Positions 9,967 to 18,893 of a stretch of 64,000 bases of DNA are shown piece by piece. The notes beneath the pieces are model-generated. The model did not search any database and was not told the origin of the DNA. It saw nothing but the letters and a program-made list of their open reading frames with translations. Position numbers and translations under genes: made by a program. The stretch comes from Bradyrhizobium sp. 164 (GTDB lineage: Bacteria; Pseudomonadota; Alphaproteobacteria; Rhizobiales; Xanthobacteraceae), in the NCBI RefSeq assembly GCF_023073715.1, contig NZ_JADPKA010000018.1, forward strand, positions 186,001 through 250,000. The letters are read 5' to 3'. Numbering within the stretch: the stretch's first letter is position 1; each line of letters starts with the position of its first letter.

Positions 9967-12168
9967 ATGGCGTGGGGAAAGAAGAAGGGTGGGCGGAAGG
10001 AGCCGCTATTCGGCTTGCCTGCGGCGCTCGCCGACCTGCGCCTGACCGCGGCGGACCGCATTCCCGGTGGCGACGACAAGCCGAAGAAATCAGCGAAATC
10101 ATCCGCCAAGCGCAAGAGCGACGATGCCGGCGACGAGCCGCCGCGCGAGCGCAAGGTATCGGCCGGCCCCGGCAGCGCCAAGCGACGGGCAAAGTCGCGC
10201 GGAGGCTTCAGCCTCGGCCGTCTGGTCTATTGGAGCGCGGTGCTGAGCTTGTGGGGCGTGATCGCCGTGATCGGCGTCGTGATCTATGTTGGCGCCCATC
10301 TGCCGCCGATCCAGTCGCTGGAAATCCCTAAGCGCCCGCCGACGATCCAGATCGTCGGCATCGACGGCAGCATGCTGGCGCAGCGCGGCGAGATGGCCGG
10401 CGCCAACGTCGCGCTGAAAGACCTGCCGCCCTATCTGCCCAAGGCGTTCATCGCCATCGAGGACCGCCGCTTCTATTCCCATTTCGGCATCGACCCGGTC
10501 GGCATCCTGCGCGCCCTCGTCACCAACGTGCTCCATCGCGGCGTCTCGCAGGGCGGCTCGACGCTGACGCAGCAGCTCGCCAAAAACCTGTTCCTGACCC
10601 AGGAGCGAACCATGCAGCGCAAGCTGCAGGAGGCGGAGCTCGCGATCTGGCTGGAGCGCAAGCATTCCAAGAACGAGATTTTGGAGCTCTACCTCAACCG
10701 CGTCTATTTCGGCTCCGGCGCTTATGGGGTCGAGGCCGCGGCGCAGCGCTATTTCGGCAAGTCGGCCAAGAACGTGACGATCGCCGAAGCCGCGATGCTG
10801 GCGGGCCTCGTCAAATCGCCCTCGCGTCTTGCGCCGAATCGCAATCCCGAGGGCGCGGAAGCGCGCGCACAAATCGTTCTCGCGGCGATGGCGGATGCGA
10901 AATTCATCACCGACGCGCAAGCCAAGGCCTCGATCGGCCATCCCTCCTATAACGTGAAGCCGGTCGGCGCCGGAACGGTCAATTACGTCGCCGACTGGAT
11001 CGGCGAGGTGCTGGACGATCTCGTCGGCCAGATCGACGAGAGCATCAAGGTTGAAACCACGATCGATCCGAAGCTGCAGAGCGTGGCGGAAGCCGCCATC
11101 ATCGACGAGCTCGCGGCCAAGAGCGTGAAGTTCAACGTCAGCCAGGGTGCGCTGGTGGCGATGACGCCTGACGGCGCGGTACGCGCCATGGTCGGCGGAC
11201 GGAACTATTCCGAGAGCCAGTACAACCGCGCGGTCACCGCAAAGCGCCAGCCGGGCTCCTCGTTCAAGCCGTTCGTGTACCTGACGGCGCTCGAGCAGGG
11301 GCTGACGCCGGATACCGTTCGCCAGGACGCCCCGATCGAGGTCAAGGGCTGGAGGCCTGAGAACTACACCCACGAATATTTCGGCGCGGTGACGCTGACG
11401 CAGGCGCTGGCGATGTCGCTCAACACGGTCGCGATCCGCCTTGGCCTCGAGGTCGGACCGAAGAACGTGGTGCGCACGGCGCACCGGCTCGGCATCTCCT
11501 CGAAGCTCGAGCCGAACGCCTCGATCGCGCTCGGAACATCGGAAGTCTCTGTCGTCGAGTTGGTCGGCGCCTATGCGCCGTTCGCCAATGGCGGCCTCGC
11601 GGTGGCGCCGCATGTCGTGACGCGGATCAAGACGCTCGGCGGCAAGCTGCTCTACATGCGCCAGCCGGACGAGCGCAACCAGGTGATCGACCCGCGCTAT
11701 GTCGGCATGATGAACACGATGATGCGGGAGACCTTGATCAACGGCACCGCCAAGAAGGCCGAGATCCCGGGCTGGCCGGCGGCCGGCAAGACTGGCACCA
11801 GCCAGGATTACCGCGACGCCTGGTTCATCGGCTACACCGCCAACCTCGTCACCGGCGTCTGGCTCGGCAATGACGACAACTCGCCGACCAAGAAGGCCAC
11901 CGGCGGCGGGCTGCCGGTGGAAGTCTGGACGCGCTTCATGCGCACGGCACATGAGGGTGTGCCGATGGCCGCCTTGCCGAGCTCACCAGGCGGCTGGGGC
12001 CTTTCGAACCTTGCGCAGGCCGCCTCGCAAGTCTCCCCGCCGACAGCGGCCGGACCTGCACCGACGAACAATCGCCCGCCGCCTCCCACGCGCGCCAATG
12101 TACGCCCCGAGGCGGCGGCAGGGCTCGACGGCTGGTTGATGGACCGGCTGTTCGGCGGGACCAGGTAG
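9967..12168 (+). CDS. Class A penicillin-binding protein (PBP1A family)
   Basis: A bifunctional peptidoglycan synthase of 733 residues anchored in the inner membrane. A basic, disordered cytosolic tail of about 80 residues is followed by one membrane span (about 84-110). The GT51 glycosyltransferase has EDRRFYSHFGIDPVG near 164 and GGSTLTQQLAKNL near 196. The transpeptidase has the SxxK motif SSFKPF near 430, SLNT near 482 and KTGTSQ near 607. A proline- and alanine-rich tail follows. All catalytic motifs are intact. It is a monocistronic gene with no strong ribosome site; the ATG was chosen because it opens the basic tail typical of the family. Confidence 0.95.
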   Translation: MAWGKKKGGRKEPLFGLPAALADLRLTAADRIPGGDDKPKKSAKSSAKRKSDDAGDEPPRERKVSAGPGSAKRRAKSRGGFSLGRLVYWSAVLSLWGVIAVIGVVIYVGAHLPPIQSLEIPKRPPTIQIVGIDGSMLAQRGEMAGANVALKDLPPYLPKAFIAIEDRRFYSHFGIDPVGILRALVTNVLHRGVSQGGSTLTQQLAKNLFLTQERTMQRKLQEAELAIWLERKHSKNEILELYLNRVYFGSGAYGVEAAAQRYFGKSAKNVTIAEAAMLAGLVKSPSRLAPNRNPEGAEARAQIVLAAMADAKFITDAQAKASIGHPSYNVKPVGAGTVNYVADWIGEVLDDLVGQIDESIKVETTIDPKLQSVAEAAIIDELAAKSVKFNVSQGALVAMTPDGAVRAMVGGRNYSESQYNRAVTAKRQPGSSFKPFVYLTALEQGLTPDTVRQDAPIEVKGWRPENYTHEYFGAVTLTQALAMSLNTVAIRLGLEVGPKNVVRTAHRLGISSKLEPNASIALGTSEVSVVELVGAYAPFANGGLAVAPHVVTRIKTLGGKLLYMRQPDERNQVIDPRYVGMMNTMMRETLINGTAKKAEIPGWPAAGKTGTSQDYRDAWFIGYTANLVTGVWLGNDDNSPTKKATGGGLPVEVWTRFMRTAHEGVPMAALPSSPGGWGLSNLAQAASQVSPPTAAGPAPTNNRPPPPTRANVRPEAAAGLDGWLMDRLFGGTR

Positions 12169-12472
12169 ATTCGGGTTGAGGTCCTGAGCGCATCAAAACA
12201 AAACTGCGAAAACAACCCCATGCACAGTAGCCGGTGATAGAGGAATCAACGGCTTACGCGGATCGCAAAACAGCTGACGCTGGCGGCAAGACCATTTGAC
12301 ACGTCGGGGCAAAACAGCAGCGTTCGACGGAGGCCGATGATGGCTGGGCGGTGAATCCAGCGCGCCGCAGCCTCTCGACCAAACAATCACTGCCTCTCGA
12401 ATACCGGATCGCCCGCTCCAGTGCGCAAGCGCCGACAAGGCCGACAATGACACCTTCCAGCAAAAGCAGGGC
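12169..12472. other. Intergenic region made of repeat fragments, no gene seen
   Basis: This gap between convergent genes carries the repeat described at 12194-12252. Around 12297-12316 there is a second motif (gacacgtcggggcaaaaca) that I recall as common in Bradyrhizobium spacers. Short open frames here have no ribosome sites. It looks like a mosaic of dispersed repeats rather than coding DNA. Confidence 0.5.
12194..12252 (+). repeat. Dispersed repeat copy 1 (AACAACCCCATGCACAGTAG core)
   Basis: The 23 bases at 12209-12231 are identical to 58064-58086, in the same orientation. Weaker similarity spreads to about 60 bases (aaacaaaa before the core, gaggaat after it). Read on the minus strand, both copies encode PATVHGVVF in an open frame. 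This is one copy of a repeat pair; see 58047-58103. Confidence 0.8.
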
Positions 12473-13228
12473 CTAATCCTCGACCCCATACCGGTGCAGA
12501 TCATTCCCGCACGTGTCGAGCCACTTCTTGGCGCGTTCCATCGACGGGCAGATCTTACCGCAGACGCGCCAGAACCGCGCCGAGTGGTTCATCTCGACGA
12601 GATGGGCGACCTCGTGGGCGGCGAGGTAGTCGAGCACGAAGGGCGGTGCGAGGATCAGCCGCCAGGAGAACGACAGCGAGCCCGCCGAGGTGCAGGAGCC
12701 CCAGCGGCTGGACTGGTCGCGGATCGAGAGCCGCTTGACCCTGACGCCAAGCTCGGCCGCGTAGGCCTCGGCTGAGCGCTGGAGATCGCGGCGCGCCTCA
12801 CGCTTGAGGAAGTCGCTGACGCGGCGGTCGACATGCTCGAGACCACCGGCGACGCAGAGAATGCGTTCGCCGGACTCGCGCATCTCGGTCCACACCGTGC
12901 CGCGCTGGCCGGCGCGATGAACGATGCGATGGGGCGTGCCGCGCAACGGTATCACCGTGCCTGGCTGGAACGGAGCCGCCTTCGGCAACCGGCCGAGGCG
13001 TGCGGCGATCCAAGCGCCGTGACGCTGCGCGAAGTCTTTTGCTTCGGCGAGCGTGCCGCGCGGCGGCATGGTGAGGATGGCTTCGCGATCGCTCGGATGG
13101 ATTCTGAGCGTATAGCGTCGCGCGCGTCTGTGGCGGCGCAGCCGGATCGCAAAAAATTGCGAGCCGTGGGTGATGACGAGGGTCTTTGGTTCGTGGGGCC
13201 GCCGATAAAGGAGCGCGCGAGTGGCCAT
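12473..13228 (-). CDS. YgjP/SprT-like zinc metallopeptidase (DUF45)
   Basis: A 251-residue cytosolic protein with the metallopeptidase core HEVAHLVEMNHSARFW near residues 198-213: an HExxH zinc site followed by a third His. The family-specific motif RDQSSRWGSCTSAGSLSFSW comes just before it. This identifies the M48-like YgjP/DUF45 group, whose substrate is not established. The frame continues 28 codons upstream of the ATG at 13228, but the upstream part is low-complexity and unlike the family. No good ribosome site precedes either start. It lies downstream of phaZ on the same strand, about 300 bases away. Confidence 0.88.
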   Translation of the reverse strand: MATRALLYRRPHEPKTLVITHGSQFFAIRLRRHRRARRYTLRIHPSDREAILTMPPRGTLAEAKDFAQRHGAWIAARLGRLPKAAPFQPGTVIPLRGTPHRIVHRAGQRGTVWTEMRESGERILCVAGGLEHVDRRVSDFLKREARRDLQRSAEAYAAELGVRVKRLSIRDQSSRWGSCTSAGSLSFSWRLILAPPFVLDYLAAHEVAHLVEMNHSARFWRVCGKICPSMERAKKWLDTCGNDLHRYGVED

Positions 13229-13407
13229 GTCTGTCAGTCCGGGGGGCAGGAGGGCGCCCCGATTCTGCCATAACCGCCGCCATGGGAAGCGCTCGGCGCA
13301 AAAACAAATCATTTGCCCAATATACAGCGGTCAGGCGTCCGGGAGACCCTACAGACTGGGGTTGGAACCATCAATTTTCCTCCCCGCTGGACGCATGCGG
13401 CACCCCC

Positions 13408-13433
13408 AAGGGGTGAGTAACGACTCACTCCTT
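13408..13433. promoter_or_regulatory. Near-perfect 26-base inverted repeat (GTGAGT-N4-ACTCAC core)
   Basis: Arms of 11 bases (aaggggtgagt and actcactcctt) pair with one mismatch around the loop aacg. It lies 97 bases after the phaZ stop and 180 bases before the metallopeptidase start, both on the minus strand. It could be a repressor operator for the metallopeptidase or a terminator stem for phaZ. No T-run follows it on the minus strand, which favours an operator. The rest of 13229-13529 shows no gene. Confidence 0.55.
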
Positions 13434-13529
13434 TGAGGTTACCTTAATACCGCGAATCTGGACGGAACCGCCCGCTCCAAAAGGCCCCGGCAGGGCAGGA
13501 ATTTTCGACGGGAAAGCCGAAATACGCGA

Positions 13530-14858
13530 CTATTCGGCCGCGAGCGCCTGCAGCGAGGTCGGATTCGCCGCCGACACCATGAAATCATGGATCCGCGGCA
13601 CGATTTCCGACTTGAAACGCGAGCCGTTGAACACGCCGTAATGCCCGACGCCCTTCTGGACGTAATGAACGCGGCGATGATCGGGAATCCCGCTGCACAA
13701 AGTGTGCGTTGCTTCGGTCTGACCGAGGCCGGAGATATCGTCCTTCTCGCCTTCGACCGTCATCAAGGCCACGCGCGTGATCCTGGAAGGATCGACGCGT
13801 GTTCCGCGATGGGTCATCTCGCCCTTCGGCAGTGCGTGCTTCACGAACACGGTGTCGACGGTTTGCAGATAATACTCCGCGGAGAGATCCATGACTGCGA
13901 GATATTCGTCGTAGAATTCGCGATGCTTGTCGACGAGATCGCCGTCGCCTTTCACCAGATTGGCGAAGAGCTGCTTGTGGGCATCCATATGCCGGTCGAG
14001 ATTCATGCTGATGAAGCCGTTGAGCTGCAAGAATCCCGGATAGACATCGCGCATCATGCCCGGATGCGGGAACGGCACCTTGGTGATGACGTGGTTGCGG
14101 AACCAGTCGATGCCGCGCTCCTGGGCGAGGTTGTTCACCGCGGTCGGATTGCGGCGGGTATCGATCGGCCCGCCCATCAGCGTCATCGAGGTCGGCACAA
14201 AGGGATCACGCCGTGCTTCCATGATCGAGACGGCGGCGACGACGGGGACGGAGGGCTGGCACACCGCCATAACGTGGGTGTTGCCGCCGAGAACGTGCAG
14301 CATCTCGATGACATAGTCGATGTAGTCGTCGAGATCGAAGCGGCCCTCGCTGAGCGGCACCATGCGGGCATCGGCCCAATCGGTGATGTAGACCTCATGC
14401 GCGGGCAGAAAGGCCTCGACCGTACCGCGCAGCAGCGTCGCATAATGGCCGGACATCGGTGCCACGATCAGCACGCGCGGCTGCGGACTGCGCAAGGGGC
14501 GAGCGAACTTGCGATCGAAATAGAGCAGCTTGCAGAACGGCTTTTCCCAGACCGAACGGATCTCGACGGGGACGCGGATGCCATTGACCTCGGTGTCGTT
14601 GAGGCCCCATTCCGGCTTGCCGTAGCGGCGCGTGGTGCGCTCGAACAATTCGCAGGCCGCGGCGACCGACTTGCCGACCTCGGTACGCGCCCAGGGATTG
14701 AGAGGATTCTGAAACAGGAGCTTGGTCGCATCGGTGACCGCGCGCGCCGGATTGAGAGAGGCTTGCGCCATCTCGTACATCCAGTACATCGGCGTCGTCA
14801 GGACCGGACTGCCTTCAGCCGCCAGGGGCGGCGCGCCGCCAAACTCACCAATAGGCAT
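13530..14858 (-). CDS. phaZ: Intracellular polyhydroxyalkanoate depolymerase
   Basis: A cytosolic enzyme that mobilises stored polyhydroxybutyrate. The 442-residue protein has the family opening MYWMYEMAQASLNPARAV (from residue 24), the nucleophile motif HVMAVCQPSVP with C200, where Ralstonia PhaZ1 also uses cysteine, and the conserved tail VGHYGVFNGSRFKSEIVPRI. Family members usually begin at MYWMYE, but the ATG at 14858 has a good AGAGGG site while the internal one has none. The 23-residue N-terminal extension may therefore be real. The gene is monocistronic and contains no secretion signal, which fits intracellular granule turnover. Confidence 0.92.
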   Translation of the reverse strand: MPIGEFGGAPPLAAEGSPVLTTPMYWMYEMAQASLNPARAVTDATKLLFQNPLNPWARTEVGKSVAAACELFERTTRRYGKPEWGLNDTEVNGIRVPVEIRSVWEKPFCKLLYFDRKFARPLRSPQPRVLIVAPMSGHYATLLRGTVEAFLPAHEVYITDWADARMVPLSEGRFDLDDYIDYVIEMLHVLGGNTHVMAVCQPSVPVVAAVSIMEARRDPFVPTSMTLMGGPIDTRRNPTAVNNLAQERGIDWFRNHVITKVPFPHPGMMRDVYPGFLQLNGFISMNLDRHMDAHKQLFANLVKGDGDLVDKHREFYDEYLAVMDLSAEYYLQTVDTVFVKHALPKGEMTHRGTRVDPSRITRVALMTVEGEKDDISGLGQTEATHTLCSGIPDHRRVHYVQKGVGHYGVFNGSRFKSEIVPRIHDFMVSAANPTSLQALAAE

Positions 14859-14980
14859 CGCTCATATCCCTCTTCGCATCGCAGCATACTGCCGAATGCG
14901 CAATATTGCGTCAATGCATGGTTCCGTACATCTACGTAGCGGAAGCGCCAAAACCAGCATGAATCCACGGGAAAGTGACG

Positions 14981-15799
14981 TTATTCGCCAGCCGAGAGCA
15001 GCGAACCGTGCTTCCTGGCGCTTCGCAATAGGGCAAGGAATGCCCCAAAAGATGCGACCAGCAGCACTGCGTTGATGGCCAACGCCTCCAGCATCAGATC
15101 GGTCCTAAAGGTTTGCTCGATCAGGAGCGCGCGCATTCCCTCGAAGGCATAGGTCGGGGGCAACGCCCAGGCGACGTATTGCAGCCAGGCAGGCAGCACA
15201 CTGACGGGATAGTAGACGCAGGCGAGCGGCAGGATTGCGAACATCAAGGTCCAGACGATGCTCTCGGCGCCGAGGCCATTTCGCAGCACCAGGCCCGAGA
15301 CGAAGATGCCGACCGACCAGCTCGTGAAGATCAGATTGCAGAAGAAGGCGATCAGTGGCAGGCCGAGGGCATAAACATTGAAGTGAAACAGGAACAGCGC
15401 GAGCAGCGTCATCGGAATGATCCCGATCGCGAGCCGGATCAGGCTCATCACCATCAGCGACAGCAGAAATTCGATCGGCCTCAAGGGGCTCATCATGAGG
15501 TTGCCGATGTTGCGTGCCCACATCTCTTCGAGGAACGAGATGGAGAAGCCGAGTTGCCCACGGAACAGAATGTCCCAGAGGATAACGGCGCCGATCAGCG
15601 TGCCGCCGGCGCGCGCGAAGAAATTGGCATTCTCGGCGATATAGAGCTGGAGGAAGCCCCAGGTGATGACTTGCAGCGCCGGCCAATACAAGAGCTCGAG
15701 CAGCCGCGGCCAGGACGACATCAGCAGATACCAATAGCGCAGGATCATCGCGCCGATGCGATGGGCGGAGATGCCGCGGCGGAGCGAGAGCTGGCTCAT
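14981..15799 (-). CDS. ABC-2 type exporter permease
   Basis: A 272-residue inner-membrane protein with six predicted spans and an ABC-2 pattern (SPLRPIEFLLSLMVMSLIRL near the second span, LPPTYAFEGMRALL near the C-terminus). With the ATPase gene 193 bases upstream on the same strand it should form an exporter of the drug, polysaccharide or lipid type; the cargo is unknown. The ATG at 15799 was chosen over two earlier ATGs because GGGAGG lies 5 bases before it. A palindromic repeat separates this gene from the ATPase gene, an odd place within an apparent operon. Confidence 0.88.
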   Translation of the reverse strand: MSQLSLRRGISAHRIGAMILRYWYLLMSSWPRLLELLYWPALQVITWGFLQLYIAENANFFARAGGTLIGAVILWDILFRGQLGFSISFLEEMWARNIGNLMMSPLRPIEFLLSLMVMSLIRLAIGIIPMTLLALFLFHFNVYALGLPLIAFFCNLIFTSWSVGIFVSGLVLRNGLGAESIVWTLMFAILPLACVYYPVSVLPAWLQYVAWALPPTYAFEGMRALLIEQTFRTDLMLEALAINAVLLVASFGAFLALLRSARKHGSLLSAGE

Positions 15800-15848
15800 G
15801 GCGCCCTCCCGCATAGCGATGGAAATGCCGCGCACGATCTATCCAAGA

Positions 15849-15965
15849 CGTCATTGCGAGGAGCTCGCGACAAAATTGTGTAGCAATTTTGCGCTGATGC
15901 GACGAAGCAATCCAGAGTCCTTCTGCAGAAAGATTCTGGATCGCTTCGCTTCGCTCGCAGTGACG
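15849..15965. repeat. Long palindromic repeat, GTCATTGCGAG family, copy 1
   Basis: It starts gtcattgcgaggagctcgcg and ends gcttcgctcgcagtgac, with inner matches gacgaagcaatccaga and tctggatcgcttcg. It is nearly the reverse complement of the element at 29765-29878 and shares its outer parts with 21556-21633. It lies between the ATPase and permease genes of the exporter and could fold into a long imperfect hairpin in their mRNA. Confidence 0.85.
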
Positions 15966-15992
15966 AAAGGAGCACCCGCTGCCTTCTCACTC

Positions 15993-16796
15993 TCACTTCG
16001 CCGCCTCCTTCGCACCGTTCACCCGCCCGCGTGCGACGTCCAAAAACACCTCCTCCAGCGTGGTGCGGTTGTAGCGGGCCATGATCGCCTCAGGCGTGTC
16101 GTCGTCCTCGATGCGGCCGCGCTTCATGATGATGACGCGATCGCAGAGCCGCTCGACCTCGAGCATGTTGTGCGAGGCCAACAGGATGGTGGCGTGGTGC
16201 TGCCTGCGATAGCGCTCCAGATGCGCCCGCACCCAATCGGCGGTGTCAGGATCGAGCGAGGCGGTCGGCTCGTCCAGCAAGAGCAGCTCGGGTTGGTTGA
16301 TCAGCGCTTTCGCGAGCGCGACGCGGGTCTTCTGCCCGGCGGAGAGCTTGCCGTTGGCGCGATCGATGAAATCGCTGAGGTCGAGATCATCGGCGAGCTC
16401 GGCGATGCGCTCGGACAGGTTCTTCACCGCGTAGAGCTTGCCGAAGATGGTGAGGTTCTGTCGCACCGTGAGCCGCATCGGCATGTCGACATAGGGGCTC
16501 TCGAAATTCATCCGCCCCAGCACGGACGCGCTCTCCTCAGGCATCCTTCGCCCGAGCACCTGCACACGGCCGGAGGTCGGCAGCACCAGGCCCATGATCA
16601 TCGCAATGGTCGTGGTCTTGCCGGCGCCGTTGCCGCCAAGCAGCCCGGTGATGCTGCCGCGCGGCAACGAAAAGGAGATATCGTCGACGGCGCGGGTCTG
16701 CTTGTAGACCTTGACGAGATGATCGACCGCAATCGCCGCAGGTGCGCTGCGATCCGCGACAGTCGGCCGACTTGAAGCCTTGTCATTCTCAGTCAT
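15993..16796 (-). CDS. ABC exporter ATPase
   Basis: A 267-residue cytosolic ATPase. It has Walker A at 54-62 (GGNGAGKTT), the signature LSAGQKTRVALAKAL, Walker B LLLLDEPTASLD and the switch His in LLASHNMLEVERLCDRV. This NatA-like pattern belongs to ABC-2 exporters, which agrees with the permease downstream. The longer open frame upstream has no coding character and covers the divergent regS start, so the ATG at 16796 is taken. It diverges from regS with about 110 bases between the starts. Confidence 0.92.
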   Translation of the reverse strand: MTENDKASSRPTVADRSAPAAIAVDHLVKVYKQTRAVDDISFSLPRGSITGLLGGNGAGKTTTIAMIMGLVLPTSGRVQVLGRRMPEESASVLGRMNFESPYVDMPMRLTVRQNLTIFGKLYAVKNLSERIAELADDLDLSDFIDRANGKLSAGQKTRVALAKALINQPELLLLDEPTASLDPDTADWVRAHLERYRRQHHATILLASHNMLEVERLCDRVIIMKRGRIEDDDTPEAIMARYNRTTLEEVFLDVARGRVNGAKEAAK

Positions 16797-16904
16797 GCTG
16801 GCCGTTCTTCTGCTATTGCAGCCGATAGCGCAAGGCTTGTAATTCCTGGGTGGTTCCGTGAGCCCAGCGCTTGTGATCGAGAAGGCACCGCCACATTGGC
16901 CGAC

Positions 16905-18227
16905 ATGACCGAAATTGCCGATTCCGGCTTTCGCCACGCGCAGCGGCATATCCGCCTGGACACGATCCTGCGGCTGCGCTGGCTCGCGGTGCTGGGGCAG
17001 CTCGCCGCGATCTTCATCGTGGCGCAGGGGCTGGAATTCAACGTCGAGATCGTCCCCTGCGTCAGCATCATCTTCCTGTCGGCAGCACTCAACCTGGCGC
17101 TCCAGACGGTGGCCAATCCAATGCAGCGGTTGGAGCCGATGCAGGCGGCCGGACTGCTGGCACTCAACATCGTGGAATTGGCTGGGCTTTTGTTCTTCAC
17201 CGGCGGCCTCCAGAACCCGTTCTCGTTCCTGTTCCTCGCACCCGTGCTGATCTCGGCCACGGCGCTGCCCGCCCGCTTCACCTTTGGCCTCGGCCTGCTT
17301 GCCGTTGCCTGCGCCTCGATCCTGTTCTTCTTTCATCTGCCGCTGCCCTGGGATTCCGATGATCCCCTGGTGCTGCCGCCGATCTATCTCATCGGCGTCT
17401 GGCTCTCGATCGCGCTCGCGATCGGCGTCACCAGCCTCTACTCCTTCCAGGTGACCGAGGAGGCGCGCAAGCTCGCGGACGCGCTGGCTGCAACCGAGCT
17501 CGTGCTGACGCGCGAGCAGCATCTGACCCAGCTCGACGGATTAGCTGCCGCAGCCGCGCATGAGCTCGGCACGCCGCTCGCGACCATCTTCCTGATCTCG
17601 CGCGAATTGGAAAAGACGGTGAACGATCCGACCATCGCCGCCGACCTGAAAACCCTGCGCGAGCAGACCCAGCGCTGCCGCGACATATTGAGCAAGATCA
17701 CGCAGCTGTCCTCCACCGGCGCGCCGTTCGACCGCATGAAGCTGTCGGAGCTGATCGAGGAGGTGGTTGCGCCACATCGCGACTTCGGTGTCGAGATCAA
17801 GGTGCGGATCGCGGTGGCCGTCGCGGCCGAGCCGGTCGGCTCACGCAACCCCGCGATCCTCTATGGCATCGGCAACATCGTCGAGAACGCAGTCGATTTC
17901 GCTCGCACCACCGTTGAGGTGAACGCCTGGTGGAACAAGGACCATATCGAACTCGTGATCTCCGACGACGGTCCCGGCATCCCGCCCGACATCCTCAACC
18001 GGATCGGTGAGCCCTATCTGTCGCGGCGGCGCACCCAGGATGAAGGCGGCGGCGAGCGGCGCGGCCTCGGTCTCGGCGTGTTCATCGCGCGCACACTGCT
18101 CGAACGCACCGGCGCCAAGGTCTCCTTTACCAACCGGACCTTTCCGGATCACGGCGCGGTGGTCCAGATCAATTGGCCGCGAGAGCGTTTTGAGGCTATC
18201 GAGACGCTTGAAGAAACAATAGGATAG
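16905..18227 (+). CDS. regS: Redox-sensing histidine kinase RegS (RegB/PrrB/ActS family)
   Basis: The membrane kinase of the RegSR redox pair. In Bradyrhizobium this pair controls fixR-nifA and many oxygen-responsive genes. About six membrane spans contain the ubiquinone-site motif GGLQNPFS near residue 99. The H-box AAAAHELGTPLATI carries H219. The redox cysteine C258 (QRCRDIL) lies 39 residues later, close to the H225-C265 spacing of RegB. The ATPase part has NIVENAVDFA and DDGPGIPP. An in-frame TTG at 16896 has a GAAGG site 10 bases upstream and could be the true start; I chose the ATG at 16905. regR follows on the same strand. Confidence 0.93.
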   Translation: MTEIADSGFRHAQRHIRLDTILRLRWLAVLGQLAAIFIVAQGLEFNVEIVPCVSIIFLSAALNLALQTVANPMQRLEPMQAAGLLALNIVELAGLLFFTGGLQNPFSFLFLAPVLISATALPARFTFGLGLLAVACASILFFFHLPLPWDSDDPLVLPPIYLIGVWLSIALAIGVTSLYSFQVTEEARKLADALAATELVLTREQHLTQLDGLAAAAAHELGTPLATIFLISRELEKTVNDPTIAADLKTLREQTQRCRDILSKITQLSSTGAPFDRMKLSELIEEVVAPHRDFGVEIKVRIAVAVAAEPVGSRNPAILYGIGNIVENAVDFARTTVEVNAWWNKDHIELVISDDGPGIPPDILNRIGEPYLSRRRTQDEGGGERRGLGLGVFIARTLLERTGAKVSFTNRTFPDHGAVVQINWPRERFEAIETLEETIG

Positions 18228-18330
18228 GCCGCGACCTTGCGTCGCACAACGGGGCCGATCGACTATTGGCCGCCTTGGCACCGAACGATTGCGACGCCAT
18301 ATGTCAATGCGCTGGAGAGAGGACAACACC

Positions 18331-18885
18331 TTGAACGCCATCGCCGAACTGAACGAACAGACCGACCGCTCGCTTCTCATCGTGGAGGACGACAAGCCGT
18401 TTCTGGAGCGGCTGTCGCGCGCGATGGAGACGCGGGGCTTTGCCGTGACATCCTGCGACACCGTCTCGGACGGTCTTGCGCAGATCGGCAAATCGGCACC
18501 GGCCTTCGCCGTGGTGGATTTGCGGCTCGGCGACGGCAACGGCCTTGACGTGGTCTCGGCGCTGAAGAAGAAGCGCCCGGACGCGCGCGCGATCGTGCTG
18601 ACCGGCTATGGCAACATCGCCACCGCCGTGACCGCGGTAAAGATGGGCGCGGTCGATTATCTCTCGAAACCCGCGGACGCCGACGACGTCGTCGCGGCGC
18701 TGCTCTCGACCAGCGCGGAGAAATCCGAACTGCCGACCAATCCGATGTCCGCCGACCGCGTGCGCTGGGAACACATCCAGCGCATCTACGAAATGTGCAA
18801 CCGCAACGTCTCGGAGACGGCGCGCCGGCTGAACATGCACCGCCGCACGTTGCAGCGGATTTTGGCCAAGCGCGCGCCGAGGTAG
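18331..18885 (+). CDS. regR: Redox response regulator RegR (RegA/PrrA/ActR family)
   Basis: The cytosolic partner of RegS: a receiver domain with the phospho-acceptor in FAVVDLRLGDGNGLDVVSAL and a Fis-type helix-turn-helix at the C-terminus (NVSETARRLNMHRRTLQRIL). The start is a TTG. From there the protein is 184 residues, the usual length of RegA/PrrA, and GAGAGGA lies 8 bases upstream. Earlier in-frame ATGs at 18289, 18301 and 18307 would add residues that do not belong to the family. The gene lies about 100 bases after regS on the same strand, so the two may be co-transcribed. Confidence 0.93.
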   Translation: MNAIAELNEQTDRSLLIVEDDKPFLERLSRAMETRGFAVTSCDTVSDGLAQIGKSAPAFAVVDLRLGDGNGLDVVSALKKKRPDARAIVLTGYGNIATAVTAVKMGAVDYLSKPADADDVVAALLSTSAEKSELPTNPMSADRVRWEHIQRIYEMCNRNVSETARRLNMHRRTLQRILAKRAPR

Positions 18886-18893
18886 TTTTCGCC

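Noticed and set aside
10099-11952. A minus-strand open frame of 617 codons opposite the PBP1A gene
   Set aside because: Same reason: fully antisense to a gene with intact motifs, with no recognisable protein features.
13587-14939. A plus-strand open frame of 450 codons opposite phaZ
   Set aside because: Rich in H, D, R and G with no fold-like pattern. The phaZ motifs on the other strand are clear.
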